Shown here one piece after another: positions 9,465 to 19,800 of a stretch of 64,000 nucleotides of DNA. This DNA comes from Corynebacterium tuberculostearicum (GTDB lineage: Bacteria; Actinomycetota; Actinomycetes; Mycobacteriales; Mycobacteriaceae), in assembly GCF_013408445.1 (NCBI RefSeq), contig NZ_JACBZL010000001.1:930001-994000 (forward strand). Reading direction: 5' to 3'. Below the pieces are notes generated by a model. That model saw nothing but the letters and a program-made list of their open reading frames with translations. It had not been told where the DNA came from and made no database searches. Within the stretch, counting starts at the first letter, position 1, and the number at the start of each line of letters is the position of its first letter. Both the position numbers and the translations under genes were made by a program.

Positions 9465-10136
9465 CTATCCGCGGGTGGTGACCAACTCAGGGTTGGAAAT
9501 ATTCCACTCGCGGCCTTCCATCTTCAACACTGTGGCAAAGGCATGCGCCTTGTCCTCATCGTTAGAATCGCTGGCACCCCAGAAGACGCGCCGGTCGTCT
9601 TTAGTGGTGAAAGTCAGCGAGTATTCGCCAGCAACTTCGAGTTTTGCTACCTGGTTGCGGACGTCGTCGGAAAGCGCTGCAATCGCACGCACCGCATCCT
9701 GGGTTTGCGGGGAGCCGCTATCGACGGAGCCCGTCACCTCAACCGCGCCCGCGGGAGGCTCAGCGGAGGTAAACTCCTCGCCTTTATCATCGATCAGGAA
9801 GGGCTTATTATCGCGCTTTACAAACGCCACGGCCTTGTGCTCGGCCACGTTGATGGTCAAGGTCGAAGGGAAATCACGAGAGACGGTCACCGAATCGACC
9901 CAGTCCAATCCAGCAACGCCGGAAGCTGCCTCGCGCGCGTTCACGCGCAGCAAATTCTCGCCCTCCGGAACCCCGGAGGCTTCCTCCACCTGTGCGGGAT
10001 CGAGTTGGTGGACGCCTTCCACCTGAAAATTGCGCACCTTCAGGACGGGAACGGTCCACATCACGGCGGCCGCTATAAGGGCCACGGCGACAATTGCGGC
10101 GATGACCCCAGCGATGAGCTTTGCGGATACGCGCAC
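9465..10136 (-). CDS. ftsQ: Cell division protein FtsQ
   Basis: Bitopic membrane protein of the FtsQLB subcomplex that links early and late division proteins. The 223 residues comprise a short cytoplasmic start, one transmembrane helix (about 6-30), a POTRA domain beginning VLKVRNFQVEGVHQLD (about 31-100) and the FtsQ beta domain. The GTG start overlaps the murC stop (TAGTG), indicating translational coupling. It is the last gene of the long mraZ-ftsQ run; a strong hairpin follows. It lacks the long basic N-terminal extension seen in some mycobacterial homologues. Confidence 0.94.
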   Translation of the reverse strand: MRVSAKLIAGVIAAIVAVALIAAAVMWTVPVLKVRNFQVEGVHQLDPAQVEEASGVPEGENLLRVNAREAASGVAGLDWVDSVTVSRDFPSTLTINVAEHKAVAFVKRDNKPFLIDDKGEEFTSAEPPAGAVEVTGSVDSGSPQTQDAVRAIAALSDDVRNQVAKLEVAGEYSLTFTTKDDRRVFWGASDSNDEDKAHAFATVLKMEGREWNISNPELVTTRG

Positions 10137-11599
10137 TAGCTTGCCCGCAATTCATCGAGGATTTCCGCTGCCACCATGGTTACCGAGCCAGCACCAATGG
10201 TCAGCACCACATCGCCTGGCTCCACCACCGACACGACGTCGCGGGCGGCGGCGGAAAAATCCGGCTCGAAGATGACCTGCATGTCAGCGGGCATCTTATC
10301 GGTAATGATGCGAGAGGTAATTCCCTCCACGGGCTGTTCGCGGGCGCCGTAGATATCGAGTACCACGGCGGCGTCGGCAAGCGAGAGTGCCTGGGCAAAC
10401 TCGGCGTCGAATTCCATGGTGCGTGAGTACAGGTGCGGCTGGAAGCAGGCAATGACGCGCCCGCCGTGGCCTTCCGCCTCAACCTTGGCGCGCGCGGCCC
10501 GGAGCACCGCCGCAACCTCGGTGGGATGGTGCGCATAGTCATCGAAGACGCGCACGGGTTTGCCCTGCTTGTCGACGCTCCCCCGGTACTCAAAGCGCCG
10601 GCGCACACCGCTAAAGTCAGCCAAACCCTCGGCGATGGCGGCCGGGGTGCCACCGGAGAGCACACCGGCGATCAAGGCACCCATGGAATTGAGCACCATG
10701 TGGTGGCCTGGGATCTGCAGCTCGTAGCGCACGGTTTCAGAAACGCCAGGAAGGTCGAGCTTGACGGTGGTGTCCATGCCTTCCGCGGTGGTCTCTTCGC
10801 GGACCAGCTCGGCGGCCAGTGGCACAGTAGAGGTAAAAGACTTCTCCGCCGAGCCGTAGGCCACGACGTTGATGCCGCGCTCCAGCGCCCGCTCGCCAGC
10901 GCGGGCAGCGTGCTCGTCTTCGGCGCAGACAACGAGGTAGCCGGTCTCCGGGGTGACCAAGTCAGCAAAGTCATCGAAGACTTGGAAGTAGGCTTCCTCG
11001 CTGTGGAAGAAGTCGAGGTGATCAGGCTCGATAGTCGTGAGCACCGCGACGTCCGGGCTATAGCGCAGCAGCGAGGCATCGGATTCATCGGCCTCGGCGA
11101 CAAAAGCTTCCCCGGTGCCACCGTGGGCATTGGTTCCCGCGCGATTGAGCTGGCCGCCGATGGCAAAGGAGGGATCGAGACCCGCGTGTTGCATCGCGCT
11201 CACGGTCATCGACGTGGTGGAGGTTTTGCCGTGGGTGCCAGCCAACAGCACCTGCTTGTGGCCTTCCATCAACGCGGCGAGCAGATCGGAGCGGCGAATC
11301 ACCGGGATATCGTTATCCTTTGCGGCCACTAGCTCCGGGTTGTCTTGGGGAATGGCGGCAAAAGAAGTAACCACGACGGTGGGCAGTTCGCCAGACAGTC
11401 GCAGGTTTTCCGCGGCGTGGCCGATGGCGACCTTGGCGCCCATGGTGCGCAGCACCTCAACCGGGGTGGAGTCTTTGACATCGGAACCTGTTACCACTCC
11501 GCCGCGAGCGGCGAGGATTCGCGCGAGCCCCGACATGCCGGAACCACCAATGCCGATGAGGTGGACGCGGCGCAGATCGTAGTGTGCGGGATCGGTCAT
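10136..11599 (-). CDS. murC: UDP-N-acetylmuramate--L-alanine ligase
   Basis: Cytoplasmic ATP-dependent ligase adding L-Ala to UDP-MurNAc, the first stem-peptide step. The 487 residues show the N-terminal UDP-binding Rossmann motif [13 protein letters not shown] (about 14-26), the ATP loop GTHGKTSTT (about 121-129), [12 protein letters not shown] and the C-terminal domain with [11 protein letters not shown] and [10 protein letters not shown]. The length matches the family. The start ATG directly follows the murG stop (TAAATG). It is coupled downstream to ftsQ by a one-base overlap. Confidence 0.97.
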   Translation of the reverse strand: MTDPAHYDLRRVHLIGIGGSGMSGLARILAARGGVVTGSDVKDSTPVEVLRTMGAKVAIGHAAENLRLSGELPTVVVTSFAAIPQDNPELVAAKDNDIPVIRRSDLLAALMEGHKQVLLAGTHGKTSTTSMTVSAMQHAGLDPSFAIGGQLNRAGTNAHGGTGEAFVAEADESDASLLRYSPDVAVLTTIEPDHLDFFHSEEAYFQVFDDFADLVTPETGYLVVCAEDEHAARAGERALERGINVVAYGSAEKSFTSTVPLAAELVREETTAEGMDTTVKLDLPGVSETVRYELQIPGHHMVLNSMGALIAGVLSGGTPAAIAEGLADFSGVRRRFEYRGSVDKQGKPVRVFDDYAHHPTEVAAVLRAARAKVEAEGHGGRVIACFQPHLYSRTMEFDAEFAQALSLADAAVVLDIYGAREQPVEGITSRIITDKMPADMQVIFEPDFSAAARDVVSVVEPGDVVLTIGAGSVTMVAAEILDELRAS

Positions 11600-12700
11600 T
11601 TACTTGTCCTTCCTTCCAGCGGCGTCTTCGGCCTCGGATACGCGGGCGGCGATGCGGTCTGCGATGGTATTGGCCACGTCCCCAGCGCTGGCATGGGCGG
11701 CGGCGTGCGTCATCGACTCGAGGCGTTGCGGGTCATCGAGAATGCCGCGCACCTCGGAGATGAGTCGCTCTGCGGTCAGCTCCGCGTCCGGGATCTGGAT
11801 GGCGGCGCCTGCCTCGACCACGTCGCGGGAATTGAGCGCCTGTTCGCCATTGCCGTGCGGCAGCGGAACGTAGATGGCCGGCAGGCCTGCGGCGGATACT
11901 TCGGCAACGGTCATCGCGCCGGACCGGCATACGACGAGGTCGGCCACCGCAAGGGCGGAGCCCATGTCCTCGATATACGGCAGTGCGGCGTAGTTCGGGT
12001 GTTCCGCGGGCGGGTCATTCTTCTTGCCATAGGCGTGCAGGAGCTGGAAGTCCTGTGCCAGGTCCTCTACCGCTCCGGCAACAGCGCGGTTGATGCTGGC
12101 CGCGCCTTGGGAACCGCCGGTGATGAGAATGGTGGGAAGCTCGGCCAAGTTCCACTTGGTGCGCGCGTCTGCGGCCAGGTTGCCATTCGGGTCGTCTGCC
12201 AGGCTCGGCCGAACGGGAATGCCAACGACCTCGCCCGGCATGCCAGAATCCGAGTGGGCGTTGAGTCCAATGCCGCCCATCTTCACGCCGAGCTTATTGG
12301 CCATTCCAGCCAAAGCATTGGTCTCTAGAACATAAAAGGGGATGCCGAGAGATCGCGCAGCGATATAAGCCGGCCCGGCCACGTAGCCGCCGGTGCCAAA
12401 GACGACATCCGCCTCGACATCCTTGAGTACCTGCTTGGCCTCCCCCACCGCGCGAGAGAGGTTAAACGGTAGCTTGAAGAGCTGCGCGTTGACCTTGCGC
12501 GGGATTGGCACGGGGGTAATCAGGCTAAGGTCCACGCCGCGGGCGGGAATGATATCGCGCTCGAGGCCCTTTTCGGTACCGAGAGCGGTGATGCGTGCGC
12601 CGTGGCGCTCGCGCAAAGCTTCGCCTACGGCGAGGGCGGGTTCAATGTGTCCGGCGGTGCCGCCACCTGCGATGACGACGGAAATAGGCGTGGAATTCAT
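11600..12700 (-). CDS. murG: Lipid II synthase MurG (GlcNAc transferase)
   Basis: GT28-family peripheral membrane glycosyltransferase that adds GlcNAc to lipid I, giving lipid II. The 366 residues begin with the glycine-rich loop VVIAGGGTAGHIEPALAV (about 8-25). The donor-site motifs ITGGSQGAASINRAV and VVCRSGAMTVAEVSAAGLPA, and the acceptor-side FGTGGYVAGP, are all present. The gene sits between ftsW and murC with tight spacing, as expected in the cluster. Confidence 0.97.
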   Translation of the reverse strand: MNSTPISVVIAGGGTAGHIEPALAVGEALRERHGARITALGTEKGLERDIIPARGVDLSLITPVPIPRKVNAQLFKLPFNLSRAVGEAKQVLKDVEADVVFGTGGYVAGPAYIAARSLGIPFYVLETNALAGMANKLGVKMGGIGLNAHSDSGMPGEVVGIPVRPSLADDPNGNLAADARTKWNLAELPTILITGGSQGAASINRAVAGAVEDLAQDFQLLHAYGKKNDPPAEHPNYAALPYIEDMGSALAVADLVVCRSGAMTVAEVSAAGLPAIYVPLPHGNGEQALNSRDVVEAGAAIQIPDAELTAERLISEVRGILDDPQRLESMTHAAAHASAGDVANTIADRIAARVSEAEDAAGRKDK

Positions 12701-12723
12701 AGCCTAAAGGCTACCAGCGCCAC

Positions 12724-14124
12724 CTATCGATAGCGGCGCTCGGCGCGCGGATAGCGGTGGCCGCTTCCGGTCACGGGGCGACCAAAGCGCTCCTCACGCA
12801 CGCGGGATCGCGGTTCCTGCGGACGAGCGTGACGACCCTGCTGCTTCTTCTTCGGCTTCGGCACCGGCTGCGGCTCGCCGATGAAAAAGAGGCGGTCGAA
12901 CAGTGGGCGGCCGAAATTCTGCATGGCGGAAATCTGCATCGGCTCATGACGCGCCACGTTGCACAAGATGCCCATCGAACCGATCGTGATGATCGCCGCG
13001 GTACCGCCGGCGGAAATCATGGGCAGCTGAATACCGGTCACCGGCAGCAGGCCAATGACGTAACCGATATTCACGAAGGCCTGCGTGACCACACCGATGG
13101 TCAGCGTTGCGGCCAGCAGGGACTGGAACTGGTTCTGCGCGCGCATCGCGGTGCGCAGGCCCACATAACCCAAGGCGGCGAAAAGCACGATGACGAGCGC
13201 ACCGCCCCACCAACCGAGCTCCTCGCCCACGATGGCGAAAATAAAGTCATTCTTCGCCTCGGGCAGGTAGAACCACTTGGCACGAGATTGGCCGATGCCT
13301 ACGCCCCAGAAGCCGCCGTCGGCAAGCGAGAGAAAGCCCTGATAGGACTGGAAACCCGTACCTTGAGTATCGGAGATATTGCCGACGAGGGCGTCGAAAT
13401 AAGTGTGGAAGCGGTTGGACCGGAAGCCGCCAGAAAGGAAGATAAACAGCAAGCCACACACGGCTGCGACGCCGATGGTCGCCGGCACGCGCCAGTCGAC
13501 ACCCGCGAAAATCAGGGTGAAGACAACCACGAGGGCCAAGGACAAAGCCATACCGAAGTCGCCCTGAAAGACGATGAGCAAGAACATAACGCCGGCAATG
13601 AGGGAGTACATCATGAAGGGATCCGTCACCTTCATGGATTTGTGCTCCTTATCCGCCAATACGGTCGCACCAAACATGCCTACGGCGACGCGGGCAAGCT
13701 CCGAGGGCTGCAGGGAGAACGGCCCCAAGTAAATCCAGGACTGGGAACCTACCTCTTCACGGCCGGTACCCACGCCAGGGATCAGCACCGCGATGAGCAA
13801 AATGATGGACAATCCCACAATCCACGGCACGCACTTGCGCAGGGTATGCGGCGACACCTTGAGGCCAAACCAAAAGGCAACGAGGCCCAAGAACACCATC
13901 ACGCACTGGCGCAATGCTTGGTTCCATACGCCGCCGTCCTCGGTGAGGGAAGTAGCCATGGAAGAAGAAAAGACCATGAGCACGCCAATGCCCACGAGGA
14001 AGAAAATGATAAAGCGCAGCAGCTGGTAATCAAGGCCTGCTTCCTGGCGGGCTCGCTCGCGCAGCTCGCGAACGCGGTCGCCAAAACTCTTGGAGCGCGG
14101 GCGCTGCTGGGAGGTGGCCGTCAT
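12724..14124 (-). CDS. ftsW: Septal SEDS glycosyltransferase FtsW
   Basis: Multispanning SEDS-family peptidoglycan polymerase that works with the transpeptidase FtsI at the septum. The 466 residues contain about ten hydrophobic segments starting near residue 36. Family signatures seen are GRSQAKWFYLPEAKNDFIFA-type sequence (here IGQSRAKWFYLPEAKNDF), EELGWWG and the late-loop PVTGIQLPMISAGGTA. The N-terminal 35 residues and the last ~50 are basic and cytoplasmic (RSRVREERFG). A good ribosome site, GGAGAACAC, precedes the ATG. Confidence 0.96.
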   Translation of the reverse strand: MTATSQQRPRSKSFGDRVRELRERARQEAGLDYQLLRFIIFFLVGIGVLMVFSSSMATSLTEDGGVWNQALRQCVMVFLGLVAFWFGLKVSPHTLRKCVPWIVGLSIILLIAVLIPGVGTGREEVGSQSWIYLGPFSLQPSELARVAVGMFGATVLADKEHKSMKVTDPFMMYSLIAGVMFLLIVFQGDFGMALSLALVVVFTLIFAGVDWRVPATIGVAAVCGLLFIFLSGGFRSNRFHTYFDALVGNISDTQGTGFQSYQGFLSLADGGFWGVGIGQSRAKWFYLPEAKNDFIFAIVGEELGWWGGALVIVLFAALGYVGLRTAMRAQNQFQSLLAATLTIGVVTQAFVNIGYVIGLLPVTGIQLPMISAGGTAAIITIGSMGILCNVARHEPMQISAMQNFGRPLFDRLFFIGEPQPVPKPKKKQQGRHARPQEPRSRVREERFGRPVTGSGHRYPRAERRYR

Positions 14125-14153
14125 GTGTTCTCCTGATCCTTAAATCTATAGCT

Positions 14154-15545
14154 CTAGTTGCGGGTAAGCTCCCGCGCGGCCGCGGCGAATACATCACCGC
14201 GTTGAGCCATGCCGGTATACATGTCTAACGATGCCGCAGCCGGCGCCAAAAGAACGGTATCCCCGGCGTCGGCGTGTTGCAGTGCAGCCTCCACCGCAGC
14301 ATTCATGGCTGCGAAAGGCTCCTGCGTTTCGATGACGTCCACTGGGGCATGCGGCGCGTGGGCGGCGAGGGCCCGGGCAACCGCTTCCCTATCCACGCCC
14401 AGGACTACCGCGGCTTTGATGTGGGCGGCGTGCTTGGCGACGAGCCCGTCCACCTCCGCGCCTTTCAACTGCCCGCCGGCAATCCAGACCACGGAATTGA
14501 GCCCCTTGAGCGCCGCATCCGCCGCATGCGGGTTGGTGGCCTTGGAATTATCGATGAAGGTGATGCCGGAATGCTCATGGACCACAGCGCCGCGGTGCCC
14601 GGCGACGGTGTATGCGGACAGCCCCTGTGCAATGGACTCCGGGGTGGCGCCTGCCAGACGCGCGACGCTGGCTGCGGCCGCAGCGTCTAGGACTCCTGCC
14701 AGGCCGGCGGGCTCAATGCCCTCTGCGGACGCGAGATCCTCGCGCTGCTCGTTAAGCCGCGAAACAAGGCGGCCGGCGCTTACGCCCACCTCTCCCTGTG
14801 TGGGTTCAGCGGCGGTAAAGCCGTAGCGGTCTGTGGTATCTGCGGCGTAGCGCACCGCCTCGGCGTCATCCTTGCCTACCACAGCGACGTCACCGGAGAG
14901 CACCTTGGCCTTTGCGCGGGCATAGGCATCGAATGATCCATGCCAATCCAGGTGGTCATCAGCCAAATTCAGTAGCACGCCCACATCCGGGCGCAAGTGG
15001 CTGGACCAATGCAACTGGAAAGAAGAGAGCTCGGCGCAGAGAACGTCGACGCGAGGGGTGGCCGTGAGGGCGTCGAAAAGCGAAACGCCGATATTGCCCA
15101 CCGCCAGTGCGCGCTTGCCGGTGCGCTGGGCATCTGCCTGCATGATCTGGGCCAACATACCGGTAGTGGTGGTTTTGCCGTTGGTTCCGGTAACTACCAG
15201 CCAGGTGCGCGGCGCGCCGAAGACGCCCGCGCGATCCAGGCGATACGCGAGCTCCACGTCGCCGATGACCTCTACCCCAGCGTCCTGGAGGGCGACCAAC
15301 AAGGGCGAATCGGGACGCCAGCCCGGCGAAGTAACCACGAGATCAAAATCGCCTTGGGCGGCAGAATCGACGGAGACGGTTGCTACCCCGTATTCCTCCG
15401 CCAATTCCGCCAGCGCGGTCTGGTTGGAATCTGCCACGGTGGTATCCACCCCGAGGCTCGCCAGCATAGCGACGCAACCGCGTCCCGATACTCCCGCCCC
15501 GGCCACGAGCACTCGCCCGCGCAACGAGGATGGCAACTCGGTCAT
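14154..15545 (-). CDS. murD: UDP-N-acetylmuramoylalanine--D-glutamate ligase
   Basis: Cytoplasmic ligase adding D-Glu to UDP-MurNAc-L-Ala. With the start at the ATG at 15545 the protein is 463 residues. An upstream in-frame start would add 30 residues without homology, while AGAGGAA sits just before 15545. Motifs: the UDP-binding GAGVSGRGCVAML (about 16-28), the ATP loop VTGTNGKTTTTGM, the metal-site region NLADDHLDWHGS and the C-terminal IDNSKATNPHAA. It lies between mraY and ftsW, as in other Actinobacteria. Confidence 0.96.
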   Translation of the reverse strand: MTELPSSLRGRVLVAGAGVSGRGCVAMLASLGVDTTVADSNQTALAELAEEYGVATVSVDSAAQGDFDLVVTSPGWRPDSPLLVALQDAGVEVIGDVELAYRLDRAGVFGAPRTWLVVTGTNGKTTTTGMLAQIMQADAQRTGKRALAVGNIGVSLFDALTATPRVDVLCAELSSFQLHWSSHLRPDVGVLLNLADDHLDWHGSFDAYARAKAKVLSGDVAVVGKDDAEAVRYAADTTDRYGFTAAEPTQGEVGVSAGRLVSRLNEQREDLASAEGIEPAGLAGVLDAAAAASVARLAGATPESIAQGLSAYTVAGHRGAVVHEHSGITFIDNSKATNPHAADAALKGLNSVVWIAGGQLKGAEVDGLVAKHAAHIKAAVVLGVDREAVARALAAHAPHAPVDVIETQEPFAAMNAAVEAALQHADAGDTVLLAPAAASLDMYTGMAQRGDVFAAAARELTRN

Positions 15546-15586
15546 CTCTATTCCTCTTTCCTCGATAAAGCTAAAAAGGCATGAGT

Positions 15587-16693
15587 TTAGGAAGCAAAGC
15601 CGACGGCAGACAGCCAGTCGCCGTAGAAGATGCATACGCCGGCAATAGCAGCCATGGCGCTCAGCAGCCAGAAGCGGGTGACGACGGCGGTCTCAGCCCA
15701 GCCACCATTTTCAAAGTGGTGGTGGATAGGCGCCATGCGGAAGAAGCGCTTTCCGGTGCTGCGGAAGACGATGATCTGGATAACTACGGAGACCGTCTCA
15801 ATCACGAAGATGGCGCCGATGATGATCATGAGCAGCTCGGTGCGAGTGGTCACCGATAGGCCGGCGACGAGGCCGCCGAGCGCAAGCGAACCGGTATCGC
15901 CCATGAAGATCTTTGCCGGTGCGGCATTCCACCACAAAAAGCCCAAGCAACCACCCAGGCCAGCTGCAGCCAGCACGGCCAAGTCGAGCGGATCGCGAAC
16001 TTCATAGCACCCCGCCGCTGGCGACACGGCGCAAGAGTTGCGGAACTGCCAGAAGGAAATCAGTGCATAGGCACCCATCACCATCGCGGTGGTGCCTGCG
16101 GCCAAGCCGTCGAGTCCGTCGGTGAGGTTCACGGCGTTCGACCACGCAGCAATGAGTAGGTAAAGAAAGACTAGGAAAACGATGGTGCCAATGACGGCAC
16201 CGCCCACGGCGATGTCGAAGGTTTCAAAATCGCGAACGAAAGAAAGGTTGGTAGACGCTGGGGTCAATCCGTGCTCGTCTGGGAACTGCAGCGCCAGGAT
16301 GCCGAAGATGAGCGCCACGGCCAGCTGACCTACCAGCTTGGCGGTCTTGTTCAGGCCGAGGTTGCGCTTTTTGAATAGCTTGATGAAGTCATCGGCAAAA
16401 CCCAAGCCGCCAAGGCCCATCGTGAGGAAATAAACCAAGAGACCAGAGGGGCTAAAACCACCGTTACCGGTCACGCGGGCATAAGTTCCCACCACGAGGT
16501 AGGCCACGGTGATAGCCAGCAAAATCGCGAGACCGCCCATGGTGGGCGTGCCGCGCTTGCGCAAGTGCAGTTGCGGCCCGTCCTCGCGAATTTCTTGCCC
16601 CTTGCCTACCCCGGAAAAGTAGCGGACCAACATGGGAGTGGTAAAGATCGCGACGAGGAAGCTGAGGATGCCCGCGATAATGATCTGAGTCAT
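15587..16693 (-). CDS. mraY: Phospho-MurNAc-pentapeptide translocase (lipid I synthase)
   Basis: Integral membrane enzyme transferring phospho-MurNAc-pentapeptide from UDP to undecaprenyl phosphate. The 368 residues have about ten transmembrane segments. Diagnostic motifs are [16 protein letters not shown] (Mg-binding aspartates), [22 protein letters not shown] and the active-site loop [10 protein letters not shown]. The length is typical. It is preceded by murF with a 30-base gap and followed by murD. Confidence 0.97.
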   Translation of the reverse strand: MTQIIIAGILSFLVAIFTTPMLVRYFSGVGKGQEIREDGPQLHLRKRGTPTMGGLAILLAITVAYLVVGTYARVTGNGGFSPSGLLVYFLTMGLGGLGFADDFIKLFKKRNLGLNKTAKLVGQLAVALIFGILALQFPDEHGLTPASTNLSFVRDFETFDIAVGGAVIGTIVFLVFLYLLIAAWSNAVNLTDGLDGLAAGTTAMVMGAYALISFWQFRNSCAVSPAAGCYEVRDPLDLAVLAAAGLGGCLGFLWWNAAPAKIFMGDTGSLALGGLVAGLSVTTRTELLMIIIGAIFVIETVSVVIQIIVFRSTGKRFFRMAPIHHHFENGGWAETAVVTRFWLLSAMAAIAGVCIFYGDWLSAVGFAS

Positions 16694-16723
16694 TGCTAGA
16701 GGTCTTTCTCCTTGTACTGAGGA

Positions 16724-18253
16724 CTAACGGCGATTGAGCTGTTCTGCCACGCGCCACAGGCGCTGGGCATTCGATGACTTGATGAGGACTACATCTTTGG
16801 CCTCGCGCCCCGTCCAATCTTCGATGCCGGCAGGCGCTACCCTGATGATGTCTTCGACCGCCGCCGCAGCGGCGTCAACATCCGGGCTGATAGTAGTATT
16901 TATACCCCGCGCCTGTGCGGCCTCGACCATGGCCCTCATATTATCGTTGTCTCCCACGGCCACGAGGTGGTCAACGTGGTACTTGGAAAGCACCTCTCCC
17001 AATGCGCGGTGGGCGGCCACCGCTTCTCCACCGAGCTCGCCCATCTCACCGAGCACGGCGATGGCGCGGGCATCCGGTCGGGCGGCAGAAGTATAGGCCA
17101 GCGCGGCAATGGCCGCGTGCATGGAATCGGGGTTGGCGTTATAGGAATCATCGATGGTGGTTACTCCATCGCGGCGGGTACGCACGTCCATGCGGTGTTC
17201 CGAGGCATTCTGGTGCCCGGATAGCGCGTTGGCTACTACCTGCGGGTCCATGCCCGATTCGATGGCAGCCGCGGCCGCTGCCAACGCGTTAGAGACCTGG
17301 TGCTTGCCAAAGACCTGCAGCTTCACCGGAAGTGGGTCCGTTCCCGGCGCATGCAGCACAAACGAGGGGCGGGCGACGTCATCGAGCTGGATATCGCTGG
17401 CGTAGTACTGGGCGTCGGAAGCCGGCGGCTTATTGGCCGAGTAGTAGACGACCTTGGCTGAGGTGCGCGGCGCCATGCCGGCGACGAAGGGATCATCGGC
17501 ATTGAGCACAGCGACGCCGCCCTCAGCGGCCGAGGGCAAGGCTTCCACGAGCTCGCCTTTGGCCTGGGCAATATTTTCCCGTGAGCCAAACTCACCCAAG
17601 TGCGCGGTACCAACGTTGAGTACCACGCCGACGGTGGGCGCGGTAATGGTGGTCAGGTGACGGATATGACCGATGCCGCGGGCAGACATTTCGGCAACCA
17701 GGAAGCGGGTATGCTCATCGCAGCGCAAAGCGGTATACGGCAGGCCGACCTCGTTATTAAAGGAGCCGGGAGGAGCGACGGTGTCGCCCTCAGCGCGGAA
17801 AATGGTAGCCAGTAGGTCCTTGGTGGAGGTCTTTCCGGCCGAGCCGGTTACGCCCACGATGTCTAGGCCCTGCTCGGCGGTCAGGCGGCGCGTGACCTCC
17901 CGCGCAATATCGGATAGCGCCTGCACCACCGCGGCGGCCGAGCCGTCCTCGTCGTGGGCATAGATATCGGCGTTGGCGGCATCACCGGTTACGCGGCCTT
18001 GGGGCTTGACGACGACCGCCGGAACCCCCACCGGCCGCGCAGCCAACACCGCCACTGCGCCCTGCTCGATGGCCTTTTCTGCATAGTCATGGCCATCCAC
18101 ACGGGCGCCGGGCAAGGCAAGGAAGAGCCCGCCCTTTGTCACCTTGCGGGAATCGAATTCGATGAACCCGGTAACGCGCTGGTCTGGGTCAGACACGCAG
18201 TCGAGGCTGCCCCCGGTGATTTCGGCAATATCGGCAATAGAAAGTGGAATCAT
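16724..18253 (-). CDS. murF: UDP-MurNAc-tripeptide--D-Ala-D-Ala ligase
   Basis: Cytoplasmic ligase that adds D-Ala-D-Ala to complete the pentapeptide precursor. The 509 residues show the N-terminal substrate domain (FDSRKVTKGGLFLALPG), the ATP loop VTGSAGKTSTKDLL (about 137-150) and the family sequence FNNEVGLPYT. Also present is the C-terminal domain with IDDSYNANPDSM and VLGEMGELG. The stop of murE at 18256 is two bases before its start, so the genes are tightly coupled. Confidence 0.97.
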   Translation of the reverse strand: MIPLSIADIAEITGGSLDCVSDPDQRVTGFIEFDSRKVTKGGLFLALPGARVDGHDYAEKAIEQGAVAVLAARPVGVPAVVVKPQGRVTGDAANADIYAHDEDGSAAAVVQALSDIAREVTRRLTAEQGLDIVGVTGSAGKTSTKDLLATIFRAEGDTVAPPGSFNNEVGLPYTALRCDEHTRFLVAEMSARGIGHIRHLTTITAPTVGVVLNVGTAHLGEFGSRENIAQAKGELVEALPSAAEGGVAVLNADDPFVAGMAPRTSAKVVYYSANKPPASDAQYYASDIQLDDVARPSFVLHAPGTDPLPVKLQVFGKHQVSNALAAAAAAIESGMDPQVVANALSGHQNASEHRMDVRTRRDGVTTIDDSYNANPDSMHAAIAALAYTSAARPDARAIAVLGEMGELGGEAVAAHRALGEVLSKYHVDHLVAVGDNDNMRAMVEAAQARGINTTISPDVDAAAAAVEDIIRVAPAGIEDWTGREAKDVVLIKSSNAQRLWRVAEQLNRR

Positions 18254-18255
18254 GT

Positions 18256-19791
18256 CTACTCCTTCGCATCCCCAAGGGTATCGCGGTGCGGGGTTCCGGC
18301 CAGCTTTTCCTCGATGGCGCGGGCCATTTCCTCGCGGTCATCAAAATGCAAGGTCTTTCCGTTCACGAGCTGTCCCACCTCGTGGCCCTTGCCCACGACG
18401 ATGACGGCATCGCCCGGCTCGGCCCAATCGACGACCTCATCAATGGCACGGGCACGGGAGCCTACCTCGCGGATATCGCCTTCTGGGGCGGCGTCACGTG
18501 CACCCGCCATCACCGCCGCGCGAATGGTGGCAGGGTCCTCGGAGCGCGGGTTGTCATCGGTCACCACGGTAAGGTCTGCGCGGCTGGCTGCGGCTGCGCC
18601 CATGATGGGCCGCTTAGAGCTATCGCGGTCTCCGCCGGCGCCGACGACAATGCCGACGCGACCTGTGGTTCCCTCCAGCTGACCACGCAGGGTGTCGAGC
18701 ACCGCGGCGATGGCCGCGGGCTTATGCGCGTAGTCCACTACGGCCACAAAGTCTTGGCCGCGGTCGATGCGCTCCATGCGGCCAGGGACTGCGACCTTCT
18801 CCACTCCCGATAGGAACTCCGCTGGGTCCTCTCCTACCGCGGTGGCCATGCCGAGTGCCAAGCACGCATTGGCGATATTGAACTCGCCAGGTAGCGGCAG
18901 CCGGAAGGTGAAATTGGCGCCGTCATAGTCCAGGGCTACCTCTTGGGCACCGGTGGCCTCGGTGGCGGTTTGGCGCGCGCTGATCGTGGCCGCAGCGCCC
19001 TGGGTGTCCACCGTAGTCACTTCGTGGCCCGCGCTCTTGGCGACGCCGCGCATGCGCTCGCCCCACTCATCATCGATGCAGAGGACGGCTCGCTCGGCCG
19101 CCTGTTCCCCAGCAAAAAGCTTCGCCTTGGCCTGGAAGTAGTCCTCCATTGTGGGGTGAAAATCGAGGTGGTCCTGGCTCAGGTTCGTAAACCCGCCTAC
19201 CGCAAACCGAGTTCCGCGCACGCGTCCCAGCTCCAGCGCATGCGAGGACACTTCCATCACCACGTGGGTAACGCCCTCGTTCTTCATGCGCGCGAAAAGC
19301 TCTTGCAGGGTCGGCGCCTCAGGCGTAGTGAGTGAGGTGGGAACCGGCGTGCGGTTGATACGGGTACCGGTGGTTCCGATAAGGCCCACGGAATGCCCGG
19401 CGTGGAGCAGGCCGGCCTCCAGCAGGTAGCTGGTGGTGGTTTTGCCGGAGGTGCCGGTAACGCCGATAACCGTCAAGTCTCGGGTGGGGTGGCCATAAAT
19501 CTCGGCGGAGATTGGACCGAGCACGGCACGAATATCCTCTACCACCAAGATGGGGCGGGTCTCTTGGGCCTCGGTAAGCAGGTCGAGTCCGGCGGCGTCG
19601 GTAAGCACAGCTGCAGCCTTGGTATCGCGAGCGAACTGCGCGCCGTGTACGCGCGTGCCCGGCAGGGCGGCAAAGAGCGCGCCTTCCGGCAAACGGGAAG
19701 AATCCAGCCCGCACGCGGAGACCTCCACGGAGGCATCACCAATGACGCGCCCGCCAGAAAGCTGGGCGAGAGTATCCAAAGAAACGGTCAT
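18256..19791 (-). CDS. murE: UDP-MurNAc-L-Ala-D-Glu--meso-diaminopimelate ligase
   Basis: Cytoplasmic ligase adding the third stem-peptide residue. The 511 residues contain the ATP loop VTGTSGKTTTSYLL (about 114-127), SQDHLDFHPTMEDYF and the C-terminal selectivity motif TDDNPRSEDP. The DNPR sequence is the hallmark of enzymes using meso-diaminopimelate rather than lysine, fitting the corynebacterial A1-gamma wall. It follows ftsI with a nine-base gap. Confidence 0.97.
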   Translation of the reverse strand: MTVSLDTLAQLSGGRVIGDASVEVSACGLDSSRLPEGALFAALPGTRVHGAQFARDTKAAAVLTDAAGLDLLTEAQETRPILVVEDIRAVLGPISAEIYGHPTRDLTVIGVTGTSGKTTTSYLLEAGLLHAGHSVGLIGTTGTRINRTPVPTSLTTPEAPTLQELFARMKNEGVTHVVMEVSSHALELGRVRGTRFAVGGFTNLSQDHLDFHPTMEDYFQAKAKLFAGEQAAERAVLCIDDEWGERMRGVAKSAGHEVTTVDTQGAAATISARQTATEATGAQEVALDYDGANFTFRLPLPGEFNIANACLALGMATAVGEDPAEFLSGVEKVAVPGRMERIDRGQDFVAVVDYAHKPAAIAAVLDTLRGQLEGTTGRVGIVVGAGGDRDSSKRPIMGAAAASRADLTVVTDDNPRSEDPATIRAAVMAGARDAAPEGDIREVGSRARAIDEVVDWAEPGDAVIVVGKGHEVGQLVNGKTLHFDDREEMARAIEEKLAGTPHRDTLGDAKE

Positions 19792-19800
19792 ACTAAGCTC